Assembly: GCA_036525535.1 (NCBI GenBank)
Contig: DATDAH010000363.1
Coordinates: forward strand, 1 to 42,835
Reading direction: 5' to 3'
Length of the DNA: 42,835 bases
From: DATDAH01 sp036525535
GTDB taxonomy: Bacteria; Actinomycetota; Acidimicrobiia; Acidimicrobiales; DATDAH01
The notes beneath the pieces were generated by a model. It ran no database searches. It was given only the letters and a program-made list of their open reading frames with translations, and had not been told where the DNA came from. Positions 1 through 8,256 of this stretch are shown one piece after another (the stretch's first letter is position 1; each line of letters begins with the position of its first letter). The position numbers were made by a program, and so were the translations under genes.

Positions 1-201
1 AGGAGGAGGCGCACCCGGCGGAGGCGGCGGAGCCGATCCCTCAACTGCACCCGGAGGAGCAGGCGCACCCGGCGGAGGCGGCGGAGCCGAACCTTCCGGT
101 ACACCCGGCGGGGGCGGCGCACCCGGCGGAGGCGGCGGAGCCGACGCGCCGGGAGGGGGTGGCGGCTGCTCGCTGGTGGGATCGTCCTGCTGATCGGACA
201 T
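1..201 (-). CDS. Proline-rich protein, N-terminal fragment
   Basis: Only the first 67 codons lie in the window; the gene runs off the left edge. The start ATG at 201 shares its A with the TGA of the upstream DUF4202 gene, so translation is probably coupled. After a short acidic lead (MSDQQDDPTSEQ) the protein is almost entirely Pro, Gly, Ala and Ser, built from copies of an SAPPPPGAP-type unit. Such disordered proline-rich leads often precede membrane-spanning domains in actinobacterial proteins, but no such domain is visible here and the function is unknown. Confidence 0.6.
   Translation of the reverse strand, partial: MSDQQDDPTSEQPPPPPGASAPPPPPGAPPPPGVPEGSAPPPPPGAPAPPGAVEGSAPPPPPGAPPP
11..144. 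repeat. 54-bp-period tandem repeat in proline-rich coding sequence
   Basis: An identical 26-base GC-rich unit occurs at 11-36, 65-90 and 119-144, spaced exactly 54 bases apart, with more variable spacers between. The period equals 18 codons and keeps the reading frame of the minus-strand proline-rich gene, so copy number could vary by slippage without breaking the protein. Confidence 0.7.
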
Positions 202-818
202 CAGGTTCCTCCGGGTGGCCTCGACCCCACGCTAGCCAGCGCCTGCTCCAGCGCTGCCCGGCTCTCCGGCGAGAGCTCCAGCTCCAGCGCCTCGGACCGG
301 CCCCGCGGGGTCATCTTCTTCACGGTCTTGGCCAGCACGTCGGCGGCCTTGTCCGGCCCGATCTGCTCGGCCAGGTCCAGGAGCTGGGTCTGCAGGAACA
401 CCAGGCACAGGGCGTCCTCATGGGCCTGCACCTCCGGATCGGTGCGCAGCCCGACCTTGGTGATGATGGCCTGCACCCGGTCGATCGTCGCCGGCTCATA
501 CCCGCAGGACTCGAGGATGGCCGTCACCTCCTCGGCTTGGCGGAGCCCCTGGTCCCTTCGCCACTTCAGGTAGCCCGCCCGACCCTCGGGATAGGTGTCC
601 CGGGGCGAGATCCAGCGACGGAGGTGATGGGCCCGAGCCGCCAGGCGCTGCGCGTCCGTGGGCGTTTCGACCAGCCGCTCGATCCAGGCCGTCATCAGCT
701 CGGCGTGAGCCAGCTCCTTGGCGCGCGGCTGGCCGGCGATGTCGATGGTGTACGGGTCGTCGGCGTTGGCGGCGTCGATGGCGGCCAACGCCCGCTCCAG
801 CCGGAGCCGGGCGTTCAC
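201..818 (-). CDS. DUF4202 family protein
   Basis: This 205-aa protein matches the DUF4202 family by its central pattern: a HHLRRW box (about residues 64-69), then YPEGRAGYLKWR and a C-terminal part with VFLQ and DKAADVLAKTVKKM. These are all-helical cytoplasmic proteins with no established activity. The GTG start at 818 overlaps the upstream stop (GTGA), and its own stop overlaps the next start, so it sits in a translationally coupled row of minus-strand genes. Family assignment comes from recalled signatures and not from a search. Confidence 0.75.
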   Translation of the reverse strand: MNARLRLERALAAIDAANADDPYTIDIAGQPRAKELAHAELMTAWIERLVETPTDAQRLAARAHHLRRWISPRDTYPEGRAGYLKWRRDQGLRQAEEVTAILESCGYEPATIDRVQAIITKVGLRTDPEVQAHEDALCLVFLQTQLLDLAEQIGPDKAADVLAKTVKKMTPRGRSEALELELSPESRAALEQALASVGSRPPGGT

Positions 819-1051
819 CCGTCGTCGCGCTCGTCGGGGGGGCGCAGGTCGACCCTCAGCACCAGGAAGCCGTCCTCGATCGCCGCCGTGGCGTCGCCGA
901 GCATGGCGTAGTCCTGGAAGTCCACTTGGGCCTGCTGGATGAACGCCGTGCGCTCGTCACCCCCAACCGGGGGGAGGTTCCGTTGCCGAACGGCGGCCGC
1001 GCGCTCCCGGAAGCGCTCGATCATGGCGTCGACGTCGAGTTCTTCAGCCAT
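815..1051 (-). CDS. Small hypothetical protein
   Basis: A 78-aa protein starting MAEELDVDAMIERF. The ATG at 1051 is preferred over one 36 bases upstream because the extra residues read as basic, non-conserved sequence and would run into the preceding gene. It has an N-terminal helical stretch with FRERAAAVRQR, a central FIQQAQVDFQDYAMLGDA region and a charged C-terminus. No signal peptide or membrane segment is present. It lies just after the membrane protein at 1062-1613 and overlaps the DUF4202 gene by 4 bp, suggesting a small operon. Function is not recognised. Confidence 0.6.
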   Translation of the reverse strand: MAEELDVDAMIERFRERAAAVRQRNLPPVGGDERTAFIQQAQVDFQDYAMLGDATAAIEDGFLVLRVDLRPPDERDDG

Positions 1052-1061
1052 GCCAAGGAAC

Positions 1062-1613
1062 CTAGCGGGGAGACTCCTCCGGCTCATCGGGCGTGCCGAA
1101 CACCGAGCGAGCGGGGTCGGGACTGCTCAGGACCTCGTCGAGGTCCATCGGTGCCGACCGGGTGCCCGAGGGGCCGTCCGGCTCGGCGTCGGTCGCGGCG
1201 GTGTCCTTGCCGCTCGCTCGGCGCCGCTGCTTCTGCTCCTTGCGCTCAGCCCGTGCGATGCGCCGGTCGGCCTTCGGACGGTCCGGCTGGGTGTGCCGCC
1301 AGTAGATGATGGTGAGGACGAGCAGCAGCAGGGCCACGGCGACTAGGGCGGCGACGATGATCCAGACCTTCTCGTTGGCGTCGAAGTCGAAGTCGAGGAG
1401 GCCGTCATCGGCGGCGGCTGGGGCCTCCGTCGTGGTCGTCGTCGGCGCGACGGTCGTGGCGGTGGTGTCGCCGGGAACGAGCACGCCCGGCACGGTCGTC
1501 GTCGGCACTTGAGCCGACGCTCCGGCGGCGACAGAGAAGGTGAGGCCGCCGATGAGGACCAGCGTGGCGAAGGCGCGGCGCGCCAGGTTCGGAGCAGCGG
1601 GCGAGGGGGGCAT
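1062..1613 (-). CDS. Exported single-pass membrane protein, function unknown
   Basis: The 183-aa product begins with a signal-peptide-like stretch (ATLVLIGGLTFSVAAGASA, roughly residues 15-34). A Thr/Pro-rich extracytoplasmic segment follows (residues 36-66), then one hydrophobic helix (about 84-107) and a basic, Lys/Arg-rich cytoplasmic tail. This gives an N-out/C-in topology with a mucin-like outer part. The tail ends in acidic, Ser/Pro-rich sequence. No catalytic motif is visible. It heads the four-gene minus-strand row that continues through the DUF4202 and proline-rich genes. Confidence 0.6.
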   Translation of the reverse strand: MPPSPAAPNLARRAFATLVLIGGLTFSVAAGASAQVPTTTVPGVLVPGDTTATTVAPTTTTTEAPAAADDGLLDFDFDANEKVWIIVAALVAVALLLLVLTIIYWRHTQPDRPKADRRIARAERKEQKQRRRASGKDTAATDAEPDGPSGTRSAPMDLDEVLSSPDPARSVFGTPDEPEESPR

Positions 1614-1640
1614 TACGAGCGCCGAGCGTATCGCTGGGGC

Positions 1641-2429
1641 TCAGGCCTGATGAAGCGGGCAGGAGTAGGTCGTGCGGCCGCCGATGGTGCGCCGGAGGAG
1701 CGGCGTGCCGTCCTTCGGGCACAGACCCCCTCGGTGCCGGGCCTCTTGTAGGTCCCCCGTGTGGGATCCGCCTCGGTCCCCCATCCGGACCAGGCCCGTC
1801 CGGATGTGGTGGTGAAGGCGCCGAACCTCGTCGTCGTCGAGGCTCCGGGTCACCCGGGCGGGGTCCAGTCCGGCCCGCCAGAGGATCTCGTCGGTGAGCA
1901 GGTTGCCGAGTCCCGCAACGCGCTGCTGGTCCATCAGCCGCGCCTTGAGGGGCGCCGTGCTGTCGGCCAGTGCCGCCCGGAGTTGGCGCAGGGTCAGCGC
2001 GAGGGCGTCGGGGCCGAGCGCCTCTTCATCGGGGTCGAGGATCACGCCGCCCAGGCGACGCGGGTCGCGCATGCGGAGGTGCCCGCCGTCGACGAAGTCG
2101 AGGGCGAAGCGATCCCACGCCGGCTCGTCCCGGTTGCTGCCGTACGCCAGGTCGTCGAGGGCCGCCCCGTGATCGACCAGCAGCCGGCCGGTCATGCCGA
2201 AGCGCAGGCCCAGCACGGGGCCATCGCCACCATCGGTGTCCATCAACAGGAGCTTCCCCCGACGGCGGGCCGCAGTCAGCGTCCGTCCGATCAGGGCGGC
2301 TCGCGCCGTCGGGCCGTCGAGGCCTCCCTTGAGGTACCAGTGGTCCTCGGCGTGCACCCCGGCCACGGTCCGACCGATCGCCTCCTCCGCGTGGCGTCGG
2401 TACAACTCGATCTCGAGGATCTCGGGCAC
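1641..2429 (-). CDS. Fpg/Nei-type DNA glycosylase
   Basis: A bifunctional base-excision-repair glycosylase/AP-lyase relative. Starting at GTG 2429 places Pro-Glu at positions 2-3 (PEILEIELYRR), matching the catalytic N-terminal proline of the family; the ATG upstream would bury it. The beta-sandwich domain contains RRRGKLLLMD and LRFGMTGRLL, and the helix-two-turn-helix region contains QRVAGLGNLLTDEILWRAG. The C-terminal zinc finger is unusual: LCPKD and SCPLHQ replace the usual pair of CxxC motifs, so only two Cys plus Asp and His could bind metal. It diverges from the methyltransferase gene to its right. Substrate preference cannot be told from sequence. Confidence 0.85.
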   Translation of the reverse strand: MPEILEIELYRRHAEEAIGRTVAGVHAEDHWYLKGGLDGPTARAALIGRTLTAARRRGKLLLMDTDGGDGPVLGLRFGMTGRLLVDHGAALDDLAYGSNRDEPAWDRFALDFVDGGHLRMRDPRRLGGVILDPDEEALGPDALALTLRQLRAALADSTAPLKARLMDQQRVAGLGNLLTDEILWRAGLDPARVTRSLDDDEVRRLHHHIRTGLVRMGDRGGSHTGDLQEARHRGGLCPKDGTPLLRRTIGGRTTYSCPLHQA

Positions 2430-2435
2430 TGCGGG

Positions 2436-3202
2436 ATGATGGCAGGACGGACGAGGCAACCCCCACTTACGCGTTCGGTGACTCCGACCTGGCCTCCCGA
2501 CGCCTGCACCTGCTCGACGCCACCTTCCGGACCACCACCCGGCGCTTCCTCGTCCGCGACGCGCTTCGCCGGCCGGAGCTCGCCCTCGATCTCGGCTGCG
2601 GGCCCGGGTCCACGACCGCCGTGCTCCACGAGACGGTCCGGGCGACCCGGACGATCGGGATCGACTCGTCGGTGGCCTTCCTCGACGAGGCCCGTGCCAC
2701 CCGCCCCGACCTGACCTTCGTGCAGGCCGACCTCGTCGTCGACGCCCTTCCCCCGGCGGACCTCGTCTACGCCCGCTACCTGCTGTCGCACCTCCCGGAT
2801 CCGGAAGGCCGGGTCGACGTGTGGCGACGGGCGCTCCGCCCGGGCGGACGCCTCCTCATCGAGGAGAACACCGGCCTCCGCATCTCCCACCCCGTCTTCC
2901 GCCGGTACGAGGACGCCGTCGCCGTGGTCATGGGCGCCGGGGGCGGCGACCTGTACGTCGGCGAACGCCTGGCGGCCGTCGCCGACCTGGTCACTCGCAC
3001 GACGGTGGCCCCACCGGCGGCGGTGGTGGCCCGCTTGTTCAGCATGAACCTCCTGACGTGGCGTGACCACCCGGCGGCAGCCGGAATCGACGTCGGCGGG
3101 CTGGCGGACGACCTGCAGGAGCTCAAAGGGAGCAGCGAGCGCGGGCTCGTGCTGTTCGACCTCGCTCAGCTCGTGGTGCGGACGGCCGTCTCCAGCGCCT
3201 GA
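2436..3202 (+). CDS. SAM-dependent methyltransferase, probable 5' frameshift
   Basis: A class I methyltransferase: LDLGCGPGSTT is the SAM-binding motif I, GIDSS ends strand 2, and a LRPGGRLLIEEN motif follows. Homology-like sequence begins at about 2468 (YAFGDSDLASRR), but that frame has no ATG, GTG or TTG between an in-frame stop at 2330 and codon 2621, which lies after motif I. ATGs at 2436 and 2439 are in another frame; one extra C in the five-C run at 2460-2464 would join them to the coding frame. Either a one-base deletion or sequencing error, or a CTG start at 2429, explains this. The 3' end overlaps the convergent sulfhydrylase gene by 37 bp. Confidence 0.7.
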
Positions 3203-4362
3203 GCCAGGTCATCGGCCAGGTCGTCGGCGTGCTCCAGACCGACCGACATCCGGATCGTGCCCGGGCCGATGCCCATCGCCTCCAGCTCCTCGGGCAGGAG
3301 GCTCTGGTGCGTGGTCGACGCCGGGTGGCAGACGATGGTCTCCGGCCCCCCGAGGGAGGTCGCCATACGCGCCAGCTCGAGGGCGTCGACGAACGCGCGG
3401 CCGGCCTCGCGGCCACCGGCCACGTCGAAGCTGATGATCGCCCCCATGTGCGCCAACTGGCGCTTGGCCAGGTCGCGTTGCGGATGGGACTCGAGGCCTG
3501 GGTAGCGCACGCCGTCGACATGGGGCGAGGCCTCCAGCCCTTCGGCCAGCGTCTGAGCCGTCTCGCTCTGACGCCGTAGCCGGACGCCCAGCGTGCGCAG
3601 GCCGCGCACGCCGTTCATGGCGTCGAACGGCGAGGCGTTGGCCCCCTGGAGGATGGCGAAGCCCCACAGCCAGTCGATGAGCTCCTGGCTGCCGCAGACG
3701 ATGCCGAGGCTGGCGTCGTTGTGGCCGGCGATGCCCTTCGTGGCCGAGTGGAGCACCAGGTCGGCACCGTGGGCCAGGGGCTGCTGGCCGAGCGGGGTGG
3801 CGAAGGTGGAGTCCACGCAGGTCACCGGGCCCTTGATGGCCCCGATCTCGTCCAGGTCGACCAGGTCGAGTCGCGGGTTCGCCGGCGTCTCGGCCAGCAC
3901 CAGTGTCGTCTTCCCGGGCCGTACCGCCGCGGCGAAGGCCCCGGGCTCGGTCCCGTCGACCAGCGTGACGTCGATGCCGAAGCGGGGACAGAGGCCGAGC
4001 AGCACCTGCGTCGTCTGCGAGTAGAGCTGGTGCTGGGCGACGATGTGGTCCCCCGCGGAACAGATGCCGAGGATGACGCCGGTCACCGCCCCCATCCCCG
4101 AGGCGTAGGCCCGGGCCGCGTCGGCCCCTTCGAGGTCGGCTACGGCCTGCTCGAAGGCCCGCACGCCAGGATTGCCATGGCGGCTGTAGAAGCGATCGGG
4201 GTCGACCGACTTGGCCAGTCGAGCGGCGTCTTCCGCCGACTCGGTCTCGAAGGTGGTCGAGGGCCACAACAGGGGGGCCAGCGCGCCGTGCTGGTCCTTG
4301 CGCCCGCCGGTTATGGCCCGGGTCTCGGGGTGTGGGGTCGGACGTTGGGACGGGTCAGCCAT
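3166..4362 (-). CDS. Cys/Met metabolism PLP enzyme (O-acyl-homoserine sulfhydrylase / cystathionine gamma-synthase type)
   Basis: About 398 aa, the usual length for the fold-type I gamma-family. Visible markers are YSRHGNPGVRAFE, the cofactor-stacking region SGMGAVTGV, AETPANPRL, DSTFATPLGQQPL, and the PLP lysine in HSATKGIAGHND. It likely converts the acylhomoserine made by the neighbouring MetX to homocysteine or cystathionine; a methionine gamma-lyase role cannot be excluded. The start at 4362 overlaps the metX stop by 8 bp (ATGGCTGA), so the two are one coupled operon and should share the upstream SAM riboswitch. Confidence 0.88.
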   Translation of the reverse strand: MADPSQRPTPHPETRAITGGRKDQHGALAPLLWPSTTFETESAEDAARLAKSVDPDRFYSRHGNPGVRAFEQAVADLEGADAARAYASGMGAVTGVILGICSAGDHIVAQHQLYSQTTQVLLGLCPRFGIDVTLVDGTEPGAFAAAVRPGKTTLVLAETPANPRLDLVDLDEIGAIKGPVTCVDSTFATPLGQQPLAHGADLVLHSATKGIAGHNDASLGIVCGSQELIDWLWGFAILQGANASPFDAMNGVRGLRTLGVRLRRQSETAQTLAEGLEASPHVDGVRYPGLESHPQRDLAKRQLAHMGAIISFDVAGGREAGRAFVDALELARMATSLGGPETIVCHPASTTHQSLLPEELEAMGIGPGTIRMSVGLEHADDLADDLAQALETAVRTTS

Positions 4363-5548
4363 CGTGGGTCTCCACATCGTTCTTCTCGACTCGGGTGAGG
4401 AAGTCGTCCAGCACCGCGCCGACGGGGTCGGTCTCGATCAGGAAGCCGTCGTGGCCGTGGGGACTGTCCACGGTCACGTGATAGCTGAGGGCGCCGCCGG
4501 CGAGCAGGCCCGTGTGGGTCGACTCCTGTTGATGGCGGGGATAGAGGGTGTCGCTGGAGATGCTCAGGTTGAGGGTCGGAGCCGTGACCCGGCGCAGGGC
4601 CCGCGCGGTGCCGCCCCGGTTGCGGCCGACGTCGTGCAGGTCCATGGCTTTGTTCAGGCGCAGGTAGCTGTTGGCGTCGAAGCGGCGGACGAACCTCTCG
4701 CCCTGGTAGTCCAGGTAGCCCTCCACCTCGAAGCGTTGCTCCAACGCGAACTCCTCGAGCTGCTCGAGTGCGTCGCGTCCGAACTTGGCCTCGTACACCG
4801 CGTCACTGCGGTAGGTGATGTGGGCGATCATCCGAGCCAACGCGAGCCCCGCATGGGGCCCGTCCCCGGCTGCAGCGTCGTAGTAGTCACCACCCCGCCA
4901 CTTGGGGTCGAGTTGAACCGCCAGGCGGCCCACACGACTGAACGAGATCTGCCACGCGCTGGCCGCCATCGAGGTGGCGATGGGGACCAGGGCCCGCATG
5001 CGTTCCGGGTACATCACCCCCCACTCGAGGACCTGCATGCCGCCGAACGAGCCCCCCACGACACCCAGCCACTGGTCGACACCGAGGTGGTCGGCAACCG
5101 CCGCCTGGGTCCGGACGATGTCCCGGATGGTCACGACGGGAAAGGTCGACCCGTACGGACGACCCGTCGCCGGATCCTCCGACGCGGGACCGGTCGAGCC
5201 TTGACATCCGCCGAGCACGTTGACACAGACGATGAACCACCGGTCGGTGTCCAGCGGCCGACCAGGACCGACCAGCGCCTCCCACCAGCCCGCCGTCGGG
5301 TGGCCGTGGCCAGAACGGCCGGTGAGATGGCTGTCGCCGGTCACGGCGTGGCAGACGAGCACCGCATTGGACCCGGTGGGGTCGAGCTCGCCCCAGGTCT
5401 CGTACGCCACAGTGAGGCCGCGGAGCTGGGCCCCGCCCTCGAGCACGAAAGGTCGGGTGGGGTCGAACGACAGGAAGCGGCGGTTGCCCTCGGGGTCGCC
5501 GGGGCGCCAGGCACCGGTGACCGGCAGGATCCGGGACCGCTCCGTCAT
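4355..5548 (-). CDS. metX: Homoserine O-acetyltransferase
   Basis: This 397-aa alpha/beta-hydrolase acylates homoserine, the committing step of methionine synthesis. The substrate-site motif CHAVTGDSH, the nucleophile elbow GGSFGGMQ, and the late catalytic Asp/His region with SPHGHDGFL are all intact. Length and N-terminal YETWGELDP layout match MetX. Whether acetyl- or succinyl-CoA is used cannot be read reliably from sequence. It is the first gene after a SAM-type riboswitch and is coupled to the PLP sulfhydrylase, giving a two-gene methionine operon expected to be shut down when SAM is plentiful. Confidence 0.93.
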   Translation of the reverse strand: MTERSRILPVTGAWRPGDPEGNRRFLSFDPTRPFVLEGGAQLRGLTVAYETWGELDPTGSNAVLVCHAVTGDSHLTGRSGHGHPTAGWWEALVGPGRPLDTDRWFIVCVNVLGGCQGSTGPASEDPATGRPYGSTFPVVTIRDIVRTQAAVADHLGVDQWLGVVGGSFGGMQVLEWGVMYPERMRALVPIATSMAASAWQISFSRVGRLAVQLDPKWRGGDYYDAAAGDGPHAGLALARMIAHITYRSDAVYEAKFGRDALEQLEEFALEQRFEVEGYLDYQGERFVRRFDANSYLRLNKAMDLHDVGRNRGGTARALRRVTAPTLNLSISSDTLYPRHQQESTHTGLLAGGALSYHVTVDSPHGHDGFLIETDPVGAVLDDFLTRVEKNDVETHDG

Positions 5549-5609
5549 GTCTCACCACCTCGATCCATCGGGGGGCGGACAACCTGACGTCGAACGGGAC
5601 GACTTCGTT

Positions 5610-5716
5610 GCCTCTCACGAGGCCACATCCCCACCGGAGTGGGTGGCACCTTGGGTGTCCGCCCCAGGTTGCCGGACCCGGTCGCCCGGATCGCTCTTGA
5701 TGTTGTTGCGAGAGGC
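5610..5716 (-). promoter_or_regulatory. SAM riboswitch (SAM-I/SAM-IV clan)
   Basis: Reading the minus strand, a P1 helix can form between GCCTCTC (5716-5710) and GAGAGGC (5616-5610). Inside it are the hallmark segments of the SAM-I/IV aptamers in order: ATCAAGAGCGA, a GGGCGACCGGGTCC stem, CGGCAACCT, and AAGGTGCCACCCACTCCGG. The element ends about 60 bases before the metX start, the expected place for control of translation or termination. I cannot separate SAM-I from SAM-IV by eye. Confidence 0.85.
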
Positions 5717-5733
5717 TACCCCCGACCCGGTAC

Positions 5734-6591
5734 CTATCGGAAGCGTTCTTCGCGTCGATAGTGCTCGTCGAGGTCGACGAGGGCGTTGAACTCGTCGAAG
5801 GAGAGCATCCCGTCGAGGTCGTCGCGCAGGGTGCCCTTGGCCGCCAGCGTCGCGTAGGCCCCGGTCAGCGCCTTGATCGCGGCGTAGAGGCCGCCGAGCG
5901 GCGCCACGATGAGATCGAAGCCCATGTCGTGCAGCTCCGCCGGGGTGAGCAGTGGGGTCTTGCCCGTCTCGATCATGTTGGCCACTCGAACACAGTCGGG
6001 CAGGGCCGCCGCGATCTGCTCCAGCTCGGCCCGCGACTCCGGCGCCTCGATGAACACCGCGTCGACGCCCAGCCCCACGGCCATCCGGGCCCGCTCGATG
6101 GCGTCGTCGAGGCTCACCGCCGCCCGGGCATCGGTGCGGGCGGTGATGTGCAGGCTCGTGCGGTGGGCGACGGCGGCCTCGAGCTTGGCCAGCCAGTCCT
6201 CCTTGGGGACGACGACCTTGCCCGCCATGTGGCCACACTTCTTGGGCCAGACCTGGTCCTCCAGGAACATCCCGGTGGCCCCGGCGGCCTCCCAGAGCTC
6301 GACGGTCCGGATGGTGTTGAGCGGGTTGCCGTAGCCGGTGTCGGCATCGACGATGACCATGAGGTCCGGAGCCGCCCCGCAGACCCGGCGGGCCACCTCG
6401 GCCATCTCCCCCTGGGTCAGGTACCCGAAGTCGGGCAGTGCGAGGAGGGTGGCCGATGTGCAGTACCCCGACAGGAACGCCACCTCGTGCCCGGCCCGGC
6501 GAGCGAGTTTGGCCGACATCGCGTCCCACACGCCCGGCATCAGCACCGGCTCGCCGGTCCCCAGGCGAGCCCGCAGATCGTCACCGTTCAT
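5734..6591 (-). CDS. Isocitrate lyase / PEP mutase superfamily enzyme
   Basis: About 285 aa from the ATG at 6591; an upstream in-frame GTG at 6624 would overlap the methylase gene and adds unconserved residues. The TIM-barrel signatures are present: VDADTGYGNP (Mg-binding Asp), LEDQVWPKKCGHMAGK with the KKCGH active-site loop, ITARTDA, and FIEAPE. The family cleaves or forms C-C or C-P bonds of 2-oxo acids (2-methylisocitrate lyase, oxaloacetate decarboxylase, PEP mutase); the short length favours a small-substrate lyase over true isocitrate lyase. It sits between the methylase gene and the riboswitch, so it is probably not under SAM control. Confidence 0.85.
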   Translation of the reverse strand: MNGDDLRARLGTGEPVLMPGVWDAMSAKLARRAGHEVAFLSGYCTSATLLALPDFGYLTQGEMAEVARRVCGAAPDLMVIVDADTGYGNPLNTIRTVELWEAAGATGMFLEDQVWPKKCGHMAGKVVVPKEDWLAKLEAAVAHRTSLHITARTDARAAVSLDDAIERARMAVGLGVDAVFIEAPESRAELEQIAAALPDCVRVANMIETGKTPLLTPAELHDMGFDLIVAPLGGLYAAIKALTGAYATLAAKGTLRDDLDGMLSFDEFNALVDLDEHYRREERFR

Positions 6592-6602
6592 GGCGCAGGA
6601 CC

Positions 6603-8201
6603 CTAGGGGAGACGATGGGACCACCAGGCCAGCAGCGCGTCCACGTCCCCGTCGGGGACGCGGAAGGCCTGGCAGCTGAGGCGGGCGTAGTCGAGGAGGG
6701 TCTGCCGACGGTCAGCCGCACCGGGCACGGCTCGCAACGTCTTGGCGGCCCAAGTCCACGCGCGACGGTCTGTCGGCAGCGGGACCTCGAGCAGGAGCTT
6801 GGCCGAGAGGCGGACGGCGTCGGCGGAGAGGCCCGAGCCCAGCGAGCGCTCCACGCACCAAGCAGTCACCGGGGGTGACGAGAGGGCGGCCGCCAGGTCC
6901 CACAGGTGCTCGACCGAAGCCTCGACCGACACCACCGGGACCGAGGGGAGCAGTGCCCCCGCCTCGTCGACGACGACCTCGACCACCTTCGTCTGGCTGG
7001 CCACCAGCAGCTTGGGCACGAGCCGGGCGGCGAACCACTCCCCCAGCCCCGGCTCCAAGGCATCCGGATCGACCGTCGGCCGGGACCAGGTCCGGCCCCC
7101 GATGCGGGTCGTGCGCTCGCCCCAGGCGCAATGGACGGGGTCGATCAGGCCCGCCGTCACCAGCGGCGCGCCCGAGCCGTCCTCGGTGACGTGGTCGAGC
7201 AGCCCGTAGAACTGGTGGCGGAAGCCCGCCGTGGCAGTGGCCAACGAGCCGACCGTCGGCCCATCGCCCAAGTCCACCTCCGGCAGGCCCCGGGCCCGGG
7301 CCGCCAGCGTCCCCCACGAGCCCGTCGCCGAACCCCTCGGGGCGACATCCGCTCCGCCGTAGAGGGCGACCGGGCCGTCAACGCCGCCCTTTTCCGCAAT
7401 GACGGCGATCACGTGGGTCGACGCGGAGAACACCTTCTCCTCGGCCACCCACAGCGCCCGGAGCGCCGCCTGCTCCCCTACCGCGGCCCGGACGGCCTCG
7501 GCGTCTCGGGCGGTCAGGACCGACTGCGGCTGGATGAGCCCGACCCGGCCTCCGGCGCGCAGTACCTGCAGCGAGCGGACGAGGAAGCGGCCGGCTTGGT
7601 CCGTGTAGGCCCCCATCCCGCCGGGGGCCCCGCCCCGCAGCGGCGAGGCGAACGGCGGATTCCCGACCACGGCGTCGAACCTCTCCGTTCTGGCCTCTGA
7701 TCCGCCGGCCAGAGCCGGCGGATCAGAGGCCAGAACGAGGAAGTCGGCCTCGACGACGTCAGCGGGCGTTCCGCCGGACCAGAGCGCGGTCGCCGCCCGG
7801 GCGACGTCGACGGCCAGGGGATCGAGGTCGACGCCATACAGGCCCCGGACCGCTTCCGACGGCGACAGCCCCCGCTCGACCAGAGCCCGGCCGGCGGCCA
7901 GGAGAAACGCACCGCCCCCGCACGCCGGGTCGAGGACCGCGGTGGCAGTGGACGGCAGGCTGAGCGCGACCAGCCGATCGGCGAGGGCAGGGGGCGTGTA
8001 GTGCGCTCCCCGCACCTTGCGATCGACCGGCGCGAGCAGGGCCTCGTGAGCGAGGCCCAGCAGATCGGCGCCCGCGCCGTCAGGCATCGGCGGAAAGCCA
8101 TCGATGCCCTCAGCGTCGAGCAACTCGACCTGGGTCCCGCTCAGCCCCTCCCGGAGGAAGAGCGAGCGGGTGAGCCCGGCCAGGAGGGGCCGGGCGGCCA
8201 C
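6603..8201 (-). CDS. N6-adenine DNA methylase (class I, Eco57I/PglX-like)
   Basis: A stand-alone adenine-N6 methyltransferase: HYTPPALADR, then SAM motif I DPACGGGAFL (about residues 91-100), an acidic strand GVDLDPLAVDVAR, and catalytic NPPF (about 181-184), followed by a long target-recognition-like C-terminal part. The start is uncertain: an ATG at 8354 would overlap the helicase gene by 98 bp, while GTG at 8201 follows it cleanly, though sequence from about 8264 (RPTRAWLTALRAW) already looks protein-like. No restriction enzyme or specificity subunit is adjacent. A perfect inverted repeat lies inside the gene between motifs I and IV. Confidence 0.82.
   Translation of the reverse strand: MAARPLLAGLTRSLFLREGLSGTQVELLDAEGIDGFPPMPDGAGADLLGLAHEALLAPVDRKVRGAHYTPPALADRLVALSLPSTATAVLDPACGGGAFLLAAGRALVERGLSPSEAVRGLYGVDLDPLAVDVARAATALWSGGTPADVVEADFLVLASDPPALAGGSEARTERFDAVVGNPPFASPLRGGAPGGMGAYTDQAGRFLVRSLQVLRAGGRVGLIQPQSVLTARDAEAVRAAVGEQAALRALWVAEEKVFSASTHVIAVIAEKGGVDGPVALYGGADVAPRGSATGSWGTLAARARGLPEVDLGDGPTVGSLATATAGFRHQFYGLLDHVTEDGSGAPLVTAGLIDPVHCAWGERTTRIGGRTWSRPTVDPDALEPGLGEWFAARLVPKLLVASQTKVVEVVVDEAGALLPSVPVVSVEASVEHLWDLAAALSSPPVTAWCVERSLGSGLSADAVRLSAKLLLEVPLPTDRRAWTWAAKTLRAVPGAADRRQTLLDYARLSCQAFRVPDGDVDALLAWWSHRLP
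7686..7737. repeat. Perfect 23-bp inverted repeat inside methylase gene
   Basis: Bases 7686-7708 and 7715-7737 are exact reverse complements separated by six bases (CCAGAG). The element encodes about 17 in-frame residues (LASDPPALAGGSEARTE region) between SAM motif I and the NPPF motif, where a loop is tolerated. No T-run follows either arm, so it is not a standard terminator. It looks like a small palindromic insertion within an open reading frame. Confidence 0.85.
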
Positions 8202-8256
8202 AGACCCCTCGCCGGCCCACGCCCGCAGGGCGGTGAGCCAGGCCCGGGTCGGCCGA

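Noticed and set aside
7686..7737. Palindrome read as a transcription terminator
   Set aside because: It lies in the middle of an intact coding sequence and neither arm is followed by a T-run.
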